A stretch of DNA of 64,000 nucleotides from Cantharellus purpuraceus (taxonomy: Eukaryota; Basidiomycota; Agaricomycetes; Cantharellales; Hydnaceae), in NCBI GenBank assembly GCA_025174535.1, contig JALBUN010000010.1:1054001-1118000 (forward strand), read 5' to 3'. Positions 45,260 through 55,500 of this stretch are shown here, one piece after another (the stretch's first letter is position 1; every line of letters starts with the position of its first letter). The translations under genes were made by a program, and so were the position numbers. A model generated the notes under the pieces. That model made no database searches. It saw only the letters and a list, made by a program, of their open reading frames with translations, and had not been told where the DNA came from.

Positions 45260-46691
45260 TGTTTTGGAACCCGCAAAATTATGGTGTTAGGGCAAACTCT
45301 AAATCACCACAATTCCGTGAATGAACAGCTGAGAAGAATATCAAACCCTGCTGCAGCACAACTCCAGAAACAATTTAACGTTTGTACTTTGGTTACAATC
45401 CTTTGTATTGGTCAATGCAGACTATACGCAGAAAGGTAATACGTTTCTTAGCAGCAAGAAATGAATAAGACTTCCAGAGTCTAGAGTTCACGGACGCTTA
45501 GGGGTCCAGATATTCCAAAAAGAGGGGAATGCACTTAGAGGCTAAAGGAAGTAGGTGGATGAATCCAACCGTCCAACCAGTGGCACTCAGAAGCGGGTAA
45601 CAGCGATGTGTGAAGTAGTCTAGCAACTGCTTCACACGAGTTCAAGCTTCTAATGCTCTGCAAAGGCAGTACACACTAGTTACTTAAACAAGAGCACTAA
45701 TGGCAGGACTATCGACAGACAATCTCACCCTGTAGATTCGTAGTCACGTGAGGCAGATACTACACTCACGCCCAAAGCAGGAATATCACTACCTTGAGTG
45801 CAATCAAGTACAGTTACACAACTGTAAAAGATCCTTGAACTGGTAATCAACAGTTACTGAGATAGAGGATGACACTGTATGTCACTCTAGTCACACTGGT
45901 GTGCAGAAGATGGGTAGAATATGATGATATGTTATTCTTTCAGAGGCAGAATGGCCTCCTTATATATTGTATTTACAGGGGCTGACTAATGCTTCTGGAA
46001 TATTCTACCTATTAATAGATGGAAGCTACTGGAAGGTTGTGGAAGGTGGAAGAAAGGGGTAGAATATTCCAAGCCAATCACAGGATCTGATCACAGCACT
46101 AACACTGATCAGGAGCTGAATAATGGTTCTGGAAAGTTCTATCTAATAATAGAAGGAAACAGCTAGAATGTTATGGAAAGGGGTAGAATATTCCAAGGCA
46201 ATCACCTGATTTGATCACCCATCAGCTGATCTGATCCCTGAGCTAGGCACTGATCAGGCAAAAAGAAGGGTGTCCACCCTGTTTTCTGCACTGGTTTGGA
46301 CAGCCATGGATAGCCACATGTCATGTGATGATCTCCACGGAAAATAGTGCCCTGAGAGGCTGTGGTTGTTAAGTTACAGAATATTTATTGATCAGAGACA
46401 TCTGAGCTTGAATTGAGGCCAAATGCCTGGTCCAAAAGGGGAGAGCCGGCTGCGCGAAGGTTTGTGGGCGCCTATGGGTCCACAACTGTAGCACAGCAGA
46501 AATAAATGATTCTGAGCCGAGTTCTGCATGGAATATTCCCAGAAAAATATGGAAAAATAGAGAATATTTGAATAAGTCCATTCCAGGTACAAGCATCAAA
46601 TATATGCTGATATTTAGGAATGGAAAAGCAAAGAATAGCACATTGGTGCTGCATAAATGGAATTTGATAGGGAAAAGGTGATTCCCATACA
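45260..46691 (-). repeat. 5' LTR of element A
   Basis: 1432 bp. Read on the minus strand it contains CAATATATAAGG (about 45958-45969), a good TATA element in the expected region. Confidence 0.95.
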
Positions 46692-46804
46692 ACGGCCTCT
46701 ATATGGTCCGTCGGTTCTTTGACGACCTCGGGGATGGTGTCGATGCTGGGAGCGGGCACCTTGACGATTCATGCGCGTTCGGAATTGGCGGTGGATCGTG
46801 GCAT
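46692..46804 (-). pseudogene. N-terminal gag fragment of element B1, cut off by element A
   Basis: Minus-strand ATG at 46804-46802 starts MPRSTANSER, as in B2 at 48341. A TGA at 46771-46769 replaces the CGA seen in B2, a CpG transition. After the TSD (46692-46696) the frame resumes at 34972, on the other side of element A. Confidence 0.85.
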
Positions 46805-46836
46805 TGGTAGGAGTGAGTATGGCAGTTTGAATATAC

Positions 46837-47769
46837 TGTTACGCACTAGGTCCGATTGGGGGTTGGAGATTGGGTCAGAGGTCAGGTCGGAGGTTTCGTC
46901 GGAGTTGGAGAACGTTGTGGGGGTCGGAATGGACTTGGCTTCAGCTTATGTGCTGTGCCCTCACTAATACCAGTGTCTGAGACGGAGTACAACTTAGAGA
47001 GTTAGGATCGGACTTAGGAACTAGGTGTTATGACTATATTCATTAACGCCCAGATCCCCGTCCGATCCCCTCAGATCCCCGCACATATGAAATCTATACT
47101 CCATTTGGAAACTGCTACATCTCCATTTACCTGTCTGATTGTCACCACTGATTCCGCCCATCTGTCTCTGGTTCCGATTGATGCATCAGCATCACCATAG
47201 GAACCCGGACATCCATCCCCGTTGGACTTGGACATACTCATGTAAGGCCGTCGGCCTCAGGGACCCATCACCGGAGTAATTATTATTAGATTTCAAAATA
47301 TGTATTTAAGTTGCCTGACTGGGGACTTCATTCCCCAGTTCGAATATCGAATCACGCCTAGCTCCTAAGTCCGATCCTAACTCTCTAAGTCATACTCCGT
47401 CTCCGAAATCTCAGACACCAGTATTAGGGCGCAGCACATAAGCTGAAGCCAAGTCCGTTCTGACCCCCACGACATACTCTGACTCCGACCCAACCTCCGA
47501 CCCAACCTCCGATCCAATCTCCGACCCCAAATCGGACCTAGTGCGTAACACTAGGTGTGATTCGATATTTGAACTGGGGAATGAAGTCCCCAGTCAGGCA
47601 ACTTAAATACATATTTTGAAATCTAATAATAATTACTCTGGTGATGGGTCTCCGAGGCTGACGGCCTTACATGAGTATGTCCGAGTCTGATGGGGACGGA
47701 TGTCCGGGTTCCTATGGTGATGCTCATGCATCAATTGGAACCGGAGATGGATGGGTGGAATTGGCGGTG
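46837..47769 (-). repeat. 5' LTR of element B1, interrupted and truncated
   Basis: Begins TGTTACGCAC on the plus strand at the border with gag. It is split by a solo B LTR in opposite orientation (47026-47550) and cut short at GGCGGTG, where B2's 5' LTR starts; the remaining outer part is not found in the window. Confidence 0.85.
47026..47550 (+). mobile_element. Solo B-family LTR inserted in B1's 5' LTR
   Basis: 525 bp, TGTTATGACT to GTGCGTAACA, flanked by the 5-bp direct repeat CTAGG (47021-47025 and 47551-47555). Orientation is opposite to the host LTR, so together they form a large inverted repeat. The internal part was lost by LTR-LTR recombination, which preserves the TSD. Confidence 0.93.
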
Positions 47770-48308
47770 TGTTATGACTATATTCATTAATGACCAGATC
47801 CCCGTCCGATCCCCTCAGATCCCCATGCATATGAAATCTATACTCCATTTGGAAACTGCTACGTCTCCATTTACCTGTCTGATTGTCACCGCCAATTCCG
47901 CCCATCTGTCTCCGGTTCCGATTGATGCATCAGCATCACCATAGGAACCCGGACATCCGTCCCCGTTGGACTCGGACATACTCACGTAAGGCCGTCAGCC
48001 TCGGAGACCCATCACCGGAGTAATTATTATTAGATTTCAAATATGTATTTAAGTTGCCCAACTGGGGACTTCATTCCCCAGTTCGAATATCGAATCACGC
48101 CTAGCTCCTAAGTCCGATCCTAACTCTCTAAGTTGTACTCCGTCTCCGAAATCTCGGACACCAGTATTAGTGAGGGCGTAGCACATAAGCTGAAGCCAAG
48201 TCCGTTCCAACCCCCATGACGTACTCCGACTCCGACCCAACCTCCGACCCAACCTCCGACCCAACCTCCGATCCAATCTCCGACCCCAATCGGACCCAGT
48301 GCGTAACA
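47770..48308 (+). repeat. 5' LTR of element B2
   Basis: 539 bp, TGTTATGACT to GTGCGTAACA. It contains TATTTAAG at 48046-48053 and, 33 bp further on, the proposed RNA 5' end CAGTTCGAATAT (48079-48090). A 12-bp unit (acctccgaccca) is present about four times at 48225-48285. Confidence 0.9.
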
Positions 48309-48322
48309 GTATATTCAAACTG
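48309..48322 (+). promoter_or_regulatory. Putative self-priming primer-binding site of element B2
   Basis: GTATATTCAAACTG directly follows the LTR and lacks the TGG expected for tRNA priming. Its complement matches CAGTTCGAATAT in the LTR at 11 of 12 positions; the single mismatch is a CpG to CpA change. Position about 33 bp after a TATA-like box makes that LTR word a good candidate for the RNA 5' end. B1 has the same post-LTR sequence (46823-46836). Confidence 0.5.
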
Positions 48323-48340
48323 CCATACTCACTCCTACCA

Positions 48341-50678
48341 ATGCCACGATCCACCGCCAATTCCGAATGCGCACGAATCGTCGAGGTACCCGCCCCCAGC
48401 ATCGACACCATCCCCGAGGTCGTCGAAGAACCGACAGACCACTTAGAGGCCGTCAATGAAGAAGACAACACCCTGCCCTCTCCAAATCTGGCGCAAGCCA
48501 TCTCCCTGCTCGCCAGCAGCATCCGTAACCCACAAGCCCCTAAGTCCTGGACCAAGGTCCAAGAACCCGACCCATTCGATGGCTCCAATCCGCGCAAGCT
48601 CCAGCCATTCTTGGTGCAATGCCAGTTGAATTTCCGCGATCGCCCCGACGCATTCACATCCAATCAGGCGAATGTCCTATCTCAAGGGCACCGCACTGGA
48701 CTACTTCAAGCCAGCACTCATGGACGACTCCGATGACCCAATATGGTCAGAGGACTACTCCAACTTCATCTCCAAGCTTCGGACCAATTTCGGTCCATAC
48801 AACCCTGAGGCCGATGCCGAGAATGAACTCGATCGACTTCGGATGAAGGAAAATCACAAAATCGCAAAATACATTGTGAGTTTCCAGCAGCTAGCTCTGA
48901 AAGTCCAATGGGGTGATGCCACACTCCAATGCCAATTTTACGTTGGACTCCCATCCTGCATCAAGGACGAGATATCATGCGTCGGTAAGCTGGATAGTTT
49001 GGCTACCCTTCACAAGCTCGCCCAATCCATTGACGCCCGTTATTGGGAATGTCAATCCGAGGTCTCCCGCGAAAATTCAGCTAACAACAAATCGGACAAA
49101 TCATCGGACAAAACTCCAAAGTCCAACAAGGGGTCCGATAAGTGGGCCACCGCCAATTCAGGCCAGAAATCAAACACTGGTAATGCTGCCGGTTCTGGTT
49201 CTGGTCAGAACAACTCCGGCACCAGCAATAACTCCAGAGCTCACAAGAGTACTCCAGACCTCTCCACCAAGCTGGGAAAGGACAGGAAACTTACCCAGCA
49301 GGAACACCAGCGCCACATGGACAACAACCTCTGTTCTGCGGAAAGCCTGGTCACCAAGCCAAGGATTGCAACAAGGCAACCTCGTCTGCAGCAAAGGTGA
49401 AGGGCCGCGCCGCCAACGCCACGACAGACCCAAAAAAATAGTAAGCAGTCCTATAGCCTCCATACGGGCTGAGGGCTGCATTGGTACTCCCCGTACGACA
49501 TACGAGGTCCGCCTGAACGCATCCGCTCTTTCCCACTCCGACTCCCTTACCCTCCTTGTCCACTCTGACTCCATTCCCAATACCACTATTCAAGCATTAA
49601 TTGACTCCGGTTCTACTCACTGTTTCCTCAATTCCTCTTTTTCCGATTTACATAAACTCCATACATACACCATAACTCCAATACCACTCTGATTATTTGA
49701 TGGCACTACTAATGCTGTTATTTCATGAGCTATAGATCTGTCTATCCGTTTTTCTGTCGGAGAAATCCAGACCCTTACATTCTATGTTACTCCACTTGAC
49801 TCCAGCTGTTCTGTGGTTCTCAGACATAACTGGCTCACCCGCTACAATCCGTTGATTGACTGGGCATTGGGCCATATCACATTCCGTTCTCCAGCACAGG
49901 CTGTGTCATCCCCGACGTCACCAGCAACTATAGGTGCGAAATTATCTTCCTATCTTCCGCCTCCGCTGACCCCACTCTGATAGATACTCCGTCTACCCCT
50001 CCGTTTATATCGATGGTGGATGCTATGATCTTCGCCAGACTAAGCAAGCTGGACGGTTCTCACACATTCCAGGTCCACCTCTCCGACCCGATATTCCTCG
50101 CCGCTCGTTCTGCCCGATCCACTCCACCAGACCTCTCTATGGTTCCCAAGGAGTATCATGAGTTCGCTGACGTGTTCAGCAAGTCTAAAGCCGACTCCCT
50201 AGCGGAACACCGACCATATGATCTCAAGATCAAACTGGATGACAACTCCACCCCTCCACTTGGCCCTATCTACTCGCTATCACAAAAAGAGCTACTGGCT
50301 CTCCAAACATTCATAGATGAGAACTTGGCCACAGGCTTCATCCACCCATCCCTATCTCCTCATGGAGCTCTGGTCCTATTTGTCCGTAAAAAGGACGGAT
50401 CACTCCGTCTATGCGTCAACTTCCGTGGGCTCAACAAGATCACCAAGAAAGACCGATACCCGATACCCCGCACCGCGGACCTACTCGAGAGTCCTCGAAA
50501 GGCTAAGATCTACTCCAAAATAGATCTCCGACACGCCTACCATCTAGTCCGCATCCGAGAAGGTGACGAATGGAAAACGACCTTCCGCACACGATATGGA
50601 TCTTTTGAGTGGTGTGTCATGCCCTTTGGACTAACCAATGCTCCGGCCGCCTTCCAGAGGTTCATGAATGATACCTTC
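48341..50678 (+). pseudogene. Gag, protease and 5' RT of element B2, decayed
   Basis: Gag starts at ATG 48341 (MPRSTANSECAR). A small deletion near 48670 shifts the frame before MSYLKGTALDYF, and another destroys the zinc knuckle near 49330 (only the first Cys remains readable in frame). Protease LIDSGSTHCFL is readable near 49600. RT resumes at 50013 with [44 protein letters not shown] and [18 protein letters not shown], where the A LTR is inserted. Non-functional. Confidence 0.88.
50674..50678. repeat. Target-site duplication CCTTC, left of the solo A LTR
   Basis: CCTTC occurs directly before 50679 and directly after 52086 (52087-52091). Removing the LTR and one copy restores the RT frame (MNDTF to TDLLDV). 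Confidence 0.95.
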
Positions 50679-52086
50679 TGTTTTGGAACCCGCAAAATTA
50701 TGGTGTTAGGGCAAACTCTAAATCACCACAATTCCGTGAATGAACAGCTGAGAAGAATATCAAACCCTGCTGCAGCACAACTCCAGAAACAATTTAACGT
50801 TTGTACTTTGGTTACAATCCTTTGTATTGGTCAATGCAGACTATACGCAGAAAGGTAATACGTTTCTTAGCAGCAAGAAATGAATAAGACTTCCAGAGTC
50901 TAGAGTTCACGGACGCTTAGGGGTCCAGATATTCCAAAAAGATGGGAATGCACTTAGAGGCTAAAGGAAGTAGGTGGATGAATCCAACCGTCCAACCAGT
51001 GGCACTCAGAAGCGGGTAACAGCGATGTGTGAAGTAGTCTAGCAACTGCTTTACACGAGTTCAAGCTTCTAATGCTCTGCAAAGGCAGTACACACTAGTA
51101 ACTTAAACAAGAGCACTAATGGCAGGACTATCGACAGACAATCTCACCCTGTAGATGTGTAGTCACGTGAGGCAGATACTACACTCACGCCCAAAGCAGG
51201 AATATCACTACTTCGAGTGCAATCAAGTACAGTTACACAACTGTAAAAGATCCTTGAACTGGTAATCAACAGTTACTGAGATAGAGGATGACACTGTATG
51301 TCACTCTAGTCACACTGGTGTGCAGAAGATGGGTAGAATATGATGATATGTTATTCTTTCAGAGGCAGAATGGCCTCCTTATATATTGTATTTACAGGGG
51401 CTGACTAATGCTTCTGGAAACTACTGGAAGGTTGTGGAAGGTGGAAGAAAGGGGTAGAATATTCCAAGCCAATCACAGGATCTGATCACAGCACTAACAC
51501 TGATCAGGAGCTGAATAATGGTTCTGGAAAGTTCTATCTAATAATAGAGGGAAACAGCTAGAATGTTATGGAAAGGGGTAGAATATTCCAAGGCAATCAC
51601 CTGATTTGATCACCCATCAGCTGATCTGATCCCTGAACTAGGCACTGATCAGGCAAAAAGAAGGGTGTCCACCCTGTTTTCTGCACTGGTTTGGACAGCC
51701 ATGGATAGCCACATGTCAGGTGATGATCTGCATGGAAAATAGTGCCCTGAGAGGCTGTGGTTGTTAAGTTACAGAATATTTATTGATCAGAGACATCTGA
51801 GCTTGAATTCAGGCCAAATGCCTGGTCCAAAAGGGGAGAGCCGGCTGCGCGAAGGTTTGTGGGCGCCTATGGGTCCACAACTGTAGCACAGCAGAAATAA
51901 ATGATTCTGAGCCGAGTTCTGCATGGAATATTCCCGAAAAAATATGGAAAAATAGAGAATATTTGAATAAGTCCATTCCAGGTACAAGCATCAAATATAT
52001 GCTGATATTTAGGAATGGAAAAGCAAAGAATAGCACATTGGTGCTGCATAAATGGAATTTGATAGGGAAAAGGTGGTTCCCATACA
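50679..52086 (-). mobile_element. Solo LTR of element A inside B2's reverse transcriptase
   Basis: 1408 bp, same ends and orientation as the A LTRs. It differs from them by scattered substitutions and a deletion of about 24 bp near 51418, so it is older than the full-length A copy. Flanked by TSD CCTTC. Confidence 0.95.
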
Positions 52087-52233
52087 CCTTCACCGACCTC
52101 CTCGACGTGACCATCCTCGTTTACTTAGATGACATTCTGGTATATTCGGACAACAAAGAAGAACATCGGACACATGTCCGAGAGGTACTCCGACGTCTCC
52201 GAAAGCATGGCCTCTTCGCCCGCACTGACAAAT
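52087..52233 (+). pseudogene. Short RT fragment of B2 after the solo LTR
   Basis: Encodes TFTDLLDVTILVYLDD (catalytic YLDD retained) through HGLFARTDK, then changes abruptly to the reverse complement of the antisense ORF. The junction marks a deletion of more than 3 kb compared with B1. Confidence 0.88.
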
Positions 52234-52237
52234 ACAG

Positions 52238-53270
52238 AAGTCGGCGAGTTGGGCTGGTAGGCCACACGCACTCCACACCTGCATCACGACACAAGTCGCA
52301 AGTTATGCCAGGCCCACCAAATGGCTCCGCTGGAGCCAGAGCCTTGGGTGGTCCGCCCCTTCTCGCTGCAGCCTCCAAGTGTTCCCTCTCCTCCTCCTTG
52401 TCCTGCTGTTCTGCTGCCACCTTCTCCATCTCACACTTGCAAAGCTGGATCGCCGACCTCGCAACACGCAGCTCCTTCTTACGGGTCGCCAACACACGAC
52501 TCTCCGCCTTGCACCATATGACCCTCCAGTCCACCTCCCGCTTCTCCATATCAGCACTCAGGTATGCCTTCAATGAAAAGACCGTGACATTGAGATTCTT
52601 AGTAGTCACGGCATAGAGCTCCACCCTTTTACAAGCCTCGACCATGGCTACCCAAGCCATCTCCTCGTAACAATTTGAAGTTGGATCCGGCTCCGCATCC
52701 GTCCCAACATCCACACCCACCTCGGGCTCCGCATTTACATCAAGCTCCATATTGACATCAGGATCTGCCTCCACCTCCGCCCTCTCTGCCTCCGCCGCTT
52801 CATCTTCCTCAGCCACACCCAAACCAAATAATGGCCATGCCCGCGGACGCAACGGCGAGTCCTCTGCAGTGACAGTTGTTGGACGAGTTGTCTCCGTCTG
52901 AGTAACAGAGATGATAGTGACCTCAGGAGTTCCTGCCCATATTGGCACGCTCGGACTTCCTGGGTGACTGGTCACCCCTGCCCTGGTCACCTCCTCCTCT
53001 ACCTCCATGGCGGCTTCTAGCTCGTGTGCCTGCTCCTCCACTTCCTTCAGTCTCATGGCCTTTGCTTCCTCCTCTTTCCTTCTCCGTTCCGTCTTCACCG
53101 CCTCTTTCCGCCTCTGCTCCTCCTCCTTCCGCCTCCTCCTCCTCCTCCTTCCGTCTCCATTCCGCTTCCTCCTCCTCTTTCCGTTTCCGCTCCTCCTCCT
53201 CTTCCTTCCGTCGGGCCAAGAGCAACTGCTCCAGCTCGGCCACGCTCATGCTTGCCAAAGGGTTTGACAT
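52238..53270 (-). pseudogene. Antisense ORF of element B2, truncated
   Basis: Same gene as 27916-29499, here minus while B2 is plus, so the antisense arrangement is preserved. It starts MSNPLASMSVAELEQLLLAR; the KEEE repeat region is shorter and carries a frameshift (about 53150); the downstream frame (from about 53098) is open to the first half of the cysteine cluster (CDLCRDAGVECVW) and then runs into RT sequence. It keeps a segment after HELEA (EVEEEVTRAGVTSHPGSPS...) that B1 lacks, so that segment is probably ancestral and B1 has a deletion there. Confidence 0.8.
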
Positions 53271-53300
53271 CGTTGAGGATAAGACCTCAATCATGCCCCT

Positions 53301-53310
53301 CCTTTTATAT
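53301..53310 (-). promoter_or_regulatory. TATA box of the antisense gene, B2 copy
   Basis: ATATAAAAGG on the minus strand, in the same place relative to the ATG and LTR as in B1. Confidence 0.65.
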
Positions 53311-53411
53311 GTCTCCAGACCCCCAGTATAACTCCGACTGCGCCCAACTGTCTCACCTATTCAATCCACAGACATGAGGCCTCAGGGGCTCAGCCTTAAA
53401 TGGAGAGATAC

Positions 53412-54106
53412 TGTTATGACTATATTCATTAACGACCAGATCCCTGTCCAATCCACTCAGATCCCCACACATATGAAATCTATACTCCATTTGGAAACCA
53501 CCGTCTCCATCTACCTGTCCGATTGTCACCACCAATTCTGCCCATCTGTCTCCAGTTCCAATTGATGCATCAGCATCACCATAGGAACCTGGACATCTGT
53601 CCCCATCGGACTCGGACATACTCACATAAGGCCGTTGGCCTCAGAGAACCATCACCGGAGTAATTATTATTAGATTTCAAAATATGTATTTAAGTTGCCT
53701 GACTGGGGACTTCATTCCCCAGTTCAAATATTGAATCACGCCTAGTTCCTAAGTCCGATCCTAACTCTCTAAATCGTACTCCGTCTCCGAAATCTCGGAC
53801 ACCAGTATTAGTGAGGGCGCAGCACATAAGCTGAAGCCAAGTCCGTTCTGACCCCCACAACGTGCTCTGACTCCAACCCAACCTCCAACCCAACCTCCAA
53901 CCCAACCTCCAACCCAACCTCCAACCCAACCTCCAACCCAACCTCCAACCCAACCTCCAACCCAACCTCCAACCCAACCTCCAACCCAACCTCCAACCCA
54001 ACCTCCAACCCAACCTCCAACCCAACCTCCAACCCAACCTCCAACCCAACCTCCAACCCAACCTCCAACCCAATCTCCGACCCCCAATCGGACCTAGTGT
54101 GTAACA
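53412..54106 (+). repeat. 3' LTR of element B2, lengthened by a minisatellite
   Basis: TGTTATGACT to GTGTGTAACA, about 695 bp against 513-539 bp in the other copies. The extra length is the 12-bp array described separately. Confidence 0.9.
53869..54072 (+). repeat. 12-bp minisatellite (acctccaaccca), about 17 units
   Basis: Almost perfect head-to-tail units. Other B LTRs have three to four units with CpG (acctccgaccca), so this LTR shows both expansion and CpG to CpA change in every unit, which points to expansion from one already mutated unit. Confidence 0.95.
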
Positions 54107-54475
54107 TTCCTGGTCATTGAAGAAACAACCGATGGTCACTCTATCTACAGTGGAGGCCAAATACATGGCTGCATCAAATGCAACAAAGGAAGTTATATGG
54201 CTCCGGACCTTACTTGAGGATTTGTATTATCCATCGCTGCCACCGTGCTTCATGCTGATAACCAGGGATGCATTGCACTGGCACGGAATCCGGTCGCTCA
54301 TATGCATGCTAAACATATTGATATCCGCCATCATTTCATCCAAGAATGAGTAGATCACTGCAAAGTCAACTTACAATACTGTTCTACCAATGATATGTTA
54401 GCCAACATATTCACCAAGCAGCTTCCCAGAGACATGTTCGAAAAATTTAGGGAGCTACTAGGAGTGGGAGACGGT
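54107..54475 (+). pseudogene. Copia-type RNase H fragment
   Basis: Starts inside the RNase H domain: KQPMVTLSTVEAKYMAASNA and KEVIWLRTLLEDLYY, then, after a frame change, DNQGCIALARNPVAHMHAKH and IDIRHHF, and finally CSTNDMLANIFTKQLPRDMF. This is the C-terminus of a Ty1/Copia polyprotein. It joins B2's LTR directly, without its own 5' part, and has at least two frame breaks. Confidence 0.88.
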
Positions 54476-55110
54476 TGACATCATTGAGCACTCGTCAAGT
54501 GGGAGTGACGAAGATCATACGACTCGCCCTCAATGTGGACTCCTATGGGTCCACGACTTGACAGGCCATAAACAATTTTCTAGCGCTTACTGGAGTTCAC
54601 ACTCTTTCTGCTGAACTCCAGGTAAGCAATCCATAGTATTCTGCCAACAACATTAGTATTTAATACATGCTCTTTCTGCTGAACTCCAGTCTCTGCCTGC
54701 CTAAGTTGTTAGATACTGCACATGCCGTAGAGGATTATAACCTCCCATCCCCACCTCCACAAGTTCATTTCCCCTTCTGGCATCGTAATCCATCAAGATG
54801 CCAGACATACTACATCGGGGACCCTCTATTCATCGGCAACTATGACATACCATACACCTTCCAAGGGCTCGCCAGTAAAGTCACCTATGAGGGAGGGGAG
54901 ATGATACTTGGAGCAGTTTTCAGCATGGACAATCCATATCCCCCAGAGAGTTCACCATCCCACTTTACCCCAAGGCAGAGAAGAATCACCATCAACACTC
55001 ATCATGGGCTCTACTTTGGCAGAGAGTGAGAAAGGACCTTGCAGAGTGCTTCAGGGTGTGTCTCTCTTGAGATGGACGGGACGATAGTGCATATCGAGAC
55101 GACATGCATT
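54476..55110. other. Region after the Copia fragment, unknown
   Basis: A 20-bp phrase (ctctttctgctgaactccag) occurs twice, at about 54602 and 54669. An open frame of 120 codons (54667-55029) has no recognisable family; it may belong to the 3' part of the Copia element or to an unrelated host gene fragment. Confidence 0.35.
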
Positions 55111-55500
55111 AAGAGGGGGGTGATGTCAGGGTTCAAATGAGTCATATTCTATTTTTAGCATTTTCTCTTGACGCCCCTATCAGCACAGCCTGTCAGGGTG
55201 CGTCTCCCCTATTTCATTGCCCCTATCACTTCCCCTATCCTTCCTCCCTATTATTCCCCTATCTTGGTCTTCCTATCCATCTCCATCATTTAGTATAAAG
55301 ACTCACCTTGGTGCAGTGTGATCCCCTCAGCTTGATCTCTGAGGATATCTGCTGTACCAGGTAAGTCCCATGTATTTATCAGAAACAGCTGTATAGACTG
55401 AGGATATCCACTGTACCAGGTGGCATTATCTCTTATTGGCTCTCATCTATTGAGTATCTTGTTGTTGTGGCCTCATCATCAGCGTCGCTCTCACAGGAGA
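55111..55500 (+). mobile_element. Possible Copia polypurine tract and 3' LTR start
   Basis: AAGAGGGGGG (55111-55120) followed by TGATGTCAGGG resembles a PPT next to an LTR starting TG. The distance from the RNase H end (about 640 bp) is plausible. The far end of the LTR is not clear; near 55340 and 55400 the phrase gaggatatc...ctgtaccagg occurs twice. Confidence 0.4.

Larger units (their letters stand above)
34973..46691 (-). mobile_element. Gypsy LTR retrotransposon A, full length and apparently intact (11.7 kb)
   Basis: Bounded by 1432-bp LTRs (34973-36404 and 45260-46691) with TG...CA ends and a matching 5-bp TSD (ACGGC). On the minus strand in order: 5' LTR, tRNA-type PBS, one Gag-Pol frame (45126-37663), a second ORF (37465-36437), PPT and 3' LTR. 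By eye I found only one difference between the LTRs (cg versus ca near 35080/45367), so insertion was recent. It disrupts gag of element B1. All catalytic motifs in pol are present and no stop interrupts it, so it may be active. Confidence 0.95.
27262..47769 (-). mobile_element. Gypsy LTR retrotransposon B1, degenerate, split by three later insertions
   Basis: Minus-strand element. Order from its 5' end: 5' LTR (46837-47769, itself interrupted), gag N-terminus (to 46692), insertion of element A, rest of gag, protease, RT, RNase H, integrase and chromodomain (34972-30285), an antisense gene (27916-30136) and the 3' LTR (27262-27774). The left flank CCCAT has no counterpart at the other end because element B2 sits there. 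Pol carries frameshifts and gag carries TGA stops, so the element is non-autonomous. It is older than element A, which sits inside it. Confidence 0.88.
47770..54106 (+). mobile_element. Gypsy retrotransposon B2, internally deleted, carrying a solo A LTR
   Basis: Plus-strand B element: 5' LTR 47770-48308, gag, protease and RT start (48341-50678), solo A LTR (50679-52086), a further 147 bp of RT, then a deletion junction at about 52233 directly into the truncated antisense ORF (minus strand, 53270-52238), and the 3' LTR 53412-54106. RT C-terminus, RNase H, integrase and chromodomain are missing. The flanks (CGGTG left, TTCCT right) do not match, so an outer rearrangement or recombination between different copies is likely. 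Confidence 0.85.

Noticed and set aside
53869..54072. CRISPR-like regular repeat array
   Set aside because: Units are 12 bp and contiguous with no spacers, and the organism is a fungus; it is a minisatellite.
47770..54106. B2 as a complete element with a normal target-site duplication
   Set aside because: Flanks CGGTG and TTCCT differ, and the pol part is missing more than 3 kb.
53690..54166. Long Gly-Trp/Arg-Leu or Leu-Glu-Val repeat frames on the minus strand
   Set aside because: They are translations of the 12-bp LTR minisatellite in three frames, not genes.
54667..55029. 120-codon frame as a host gene
   Set aside because: No motif, no introns and a position between a Copia fragment and a putative PPT; left as unknown transposon-associated sequence.
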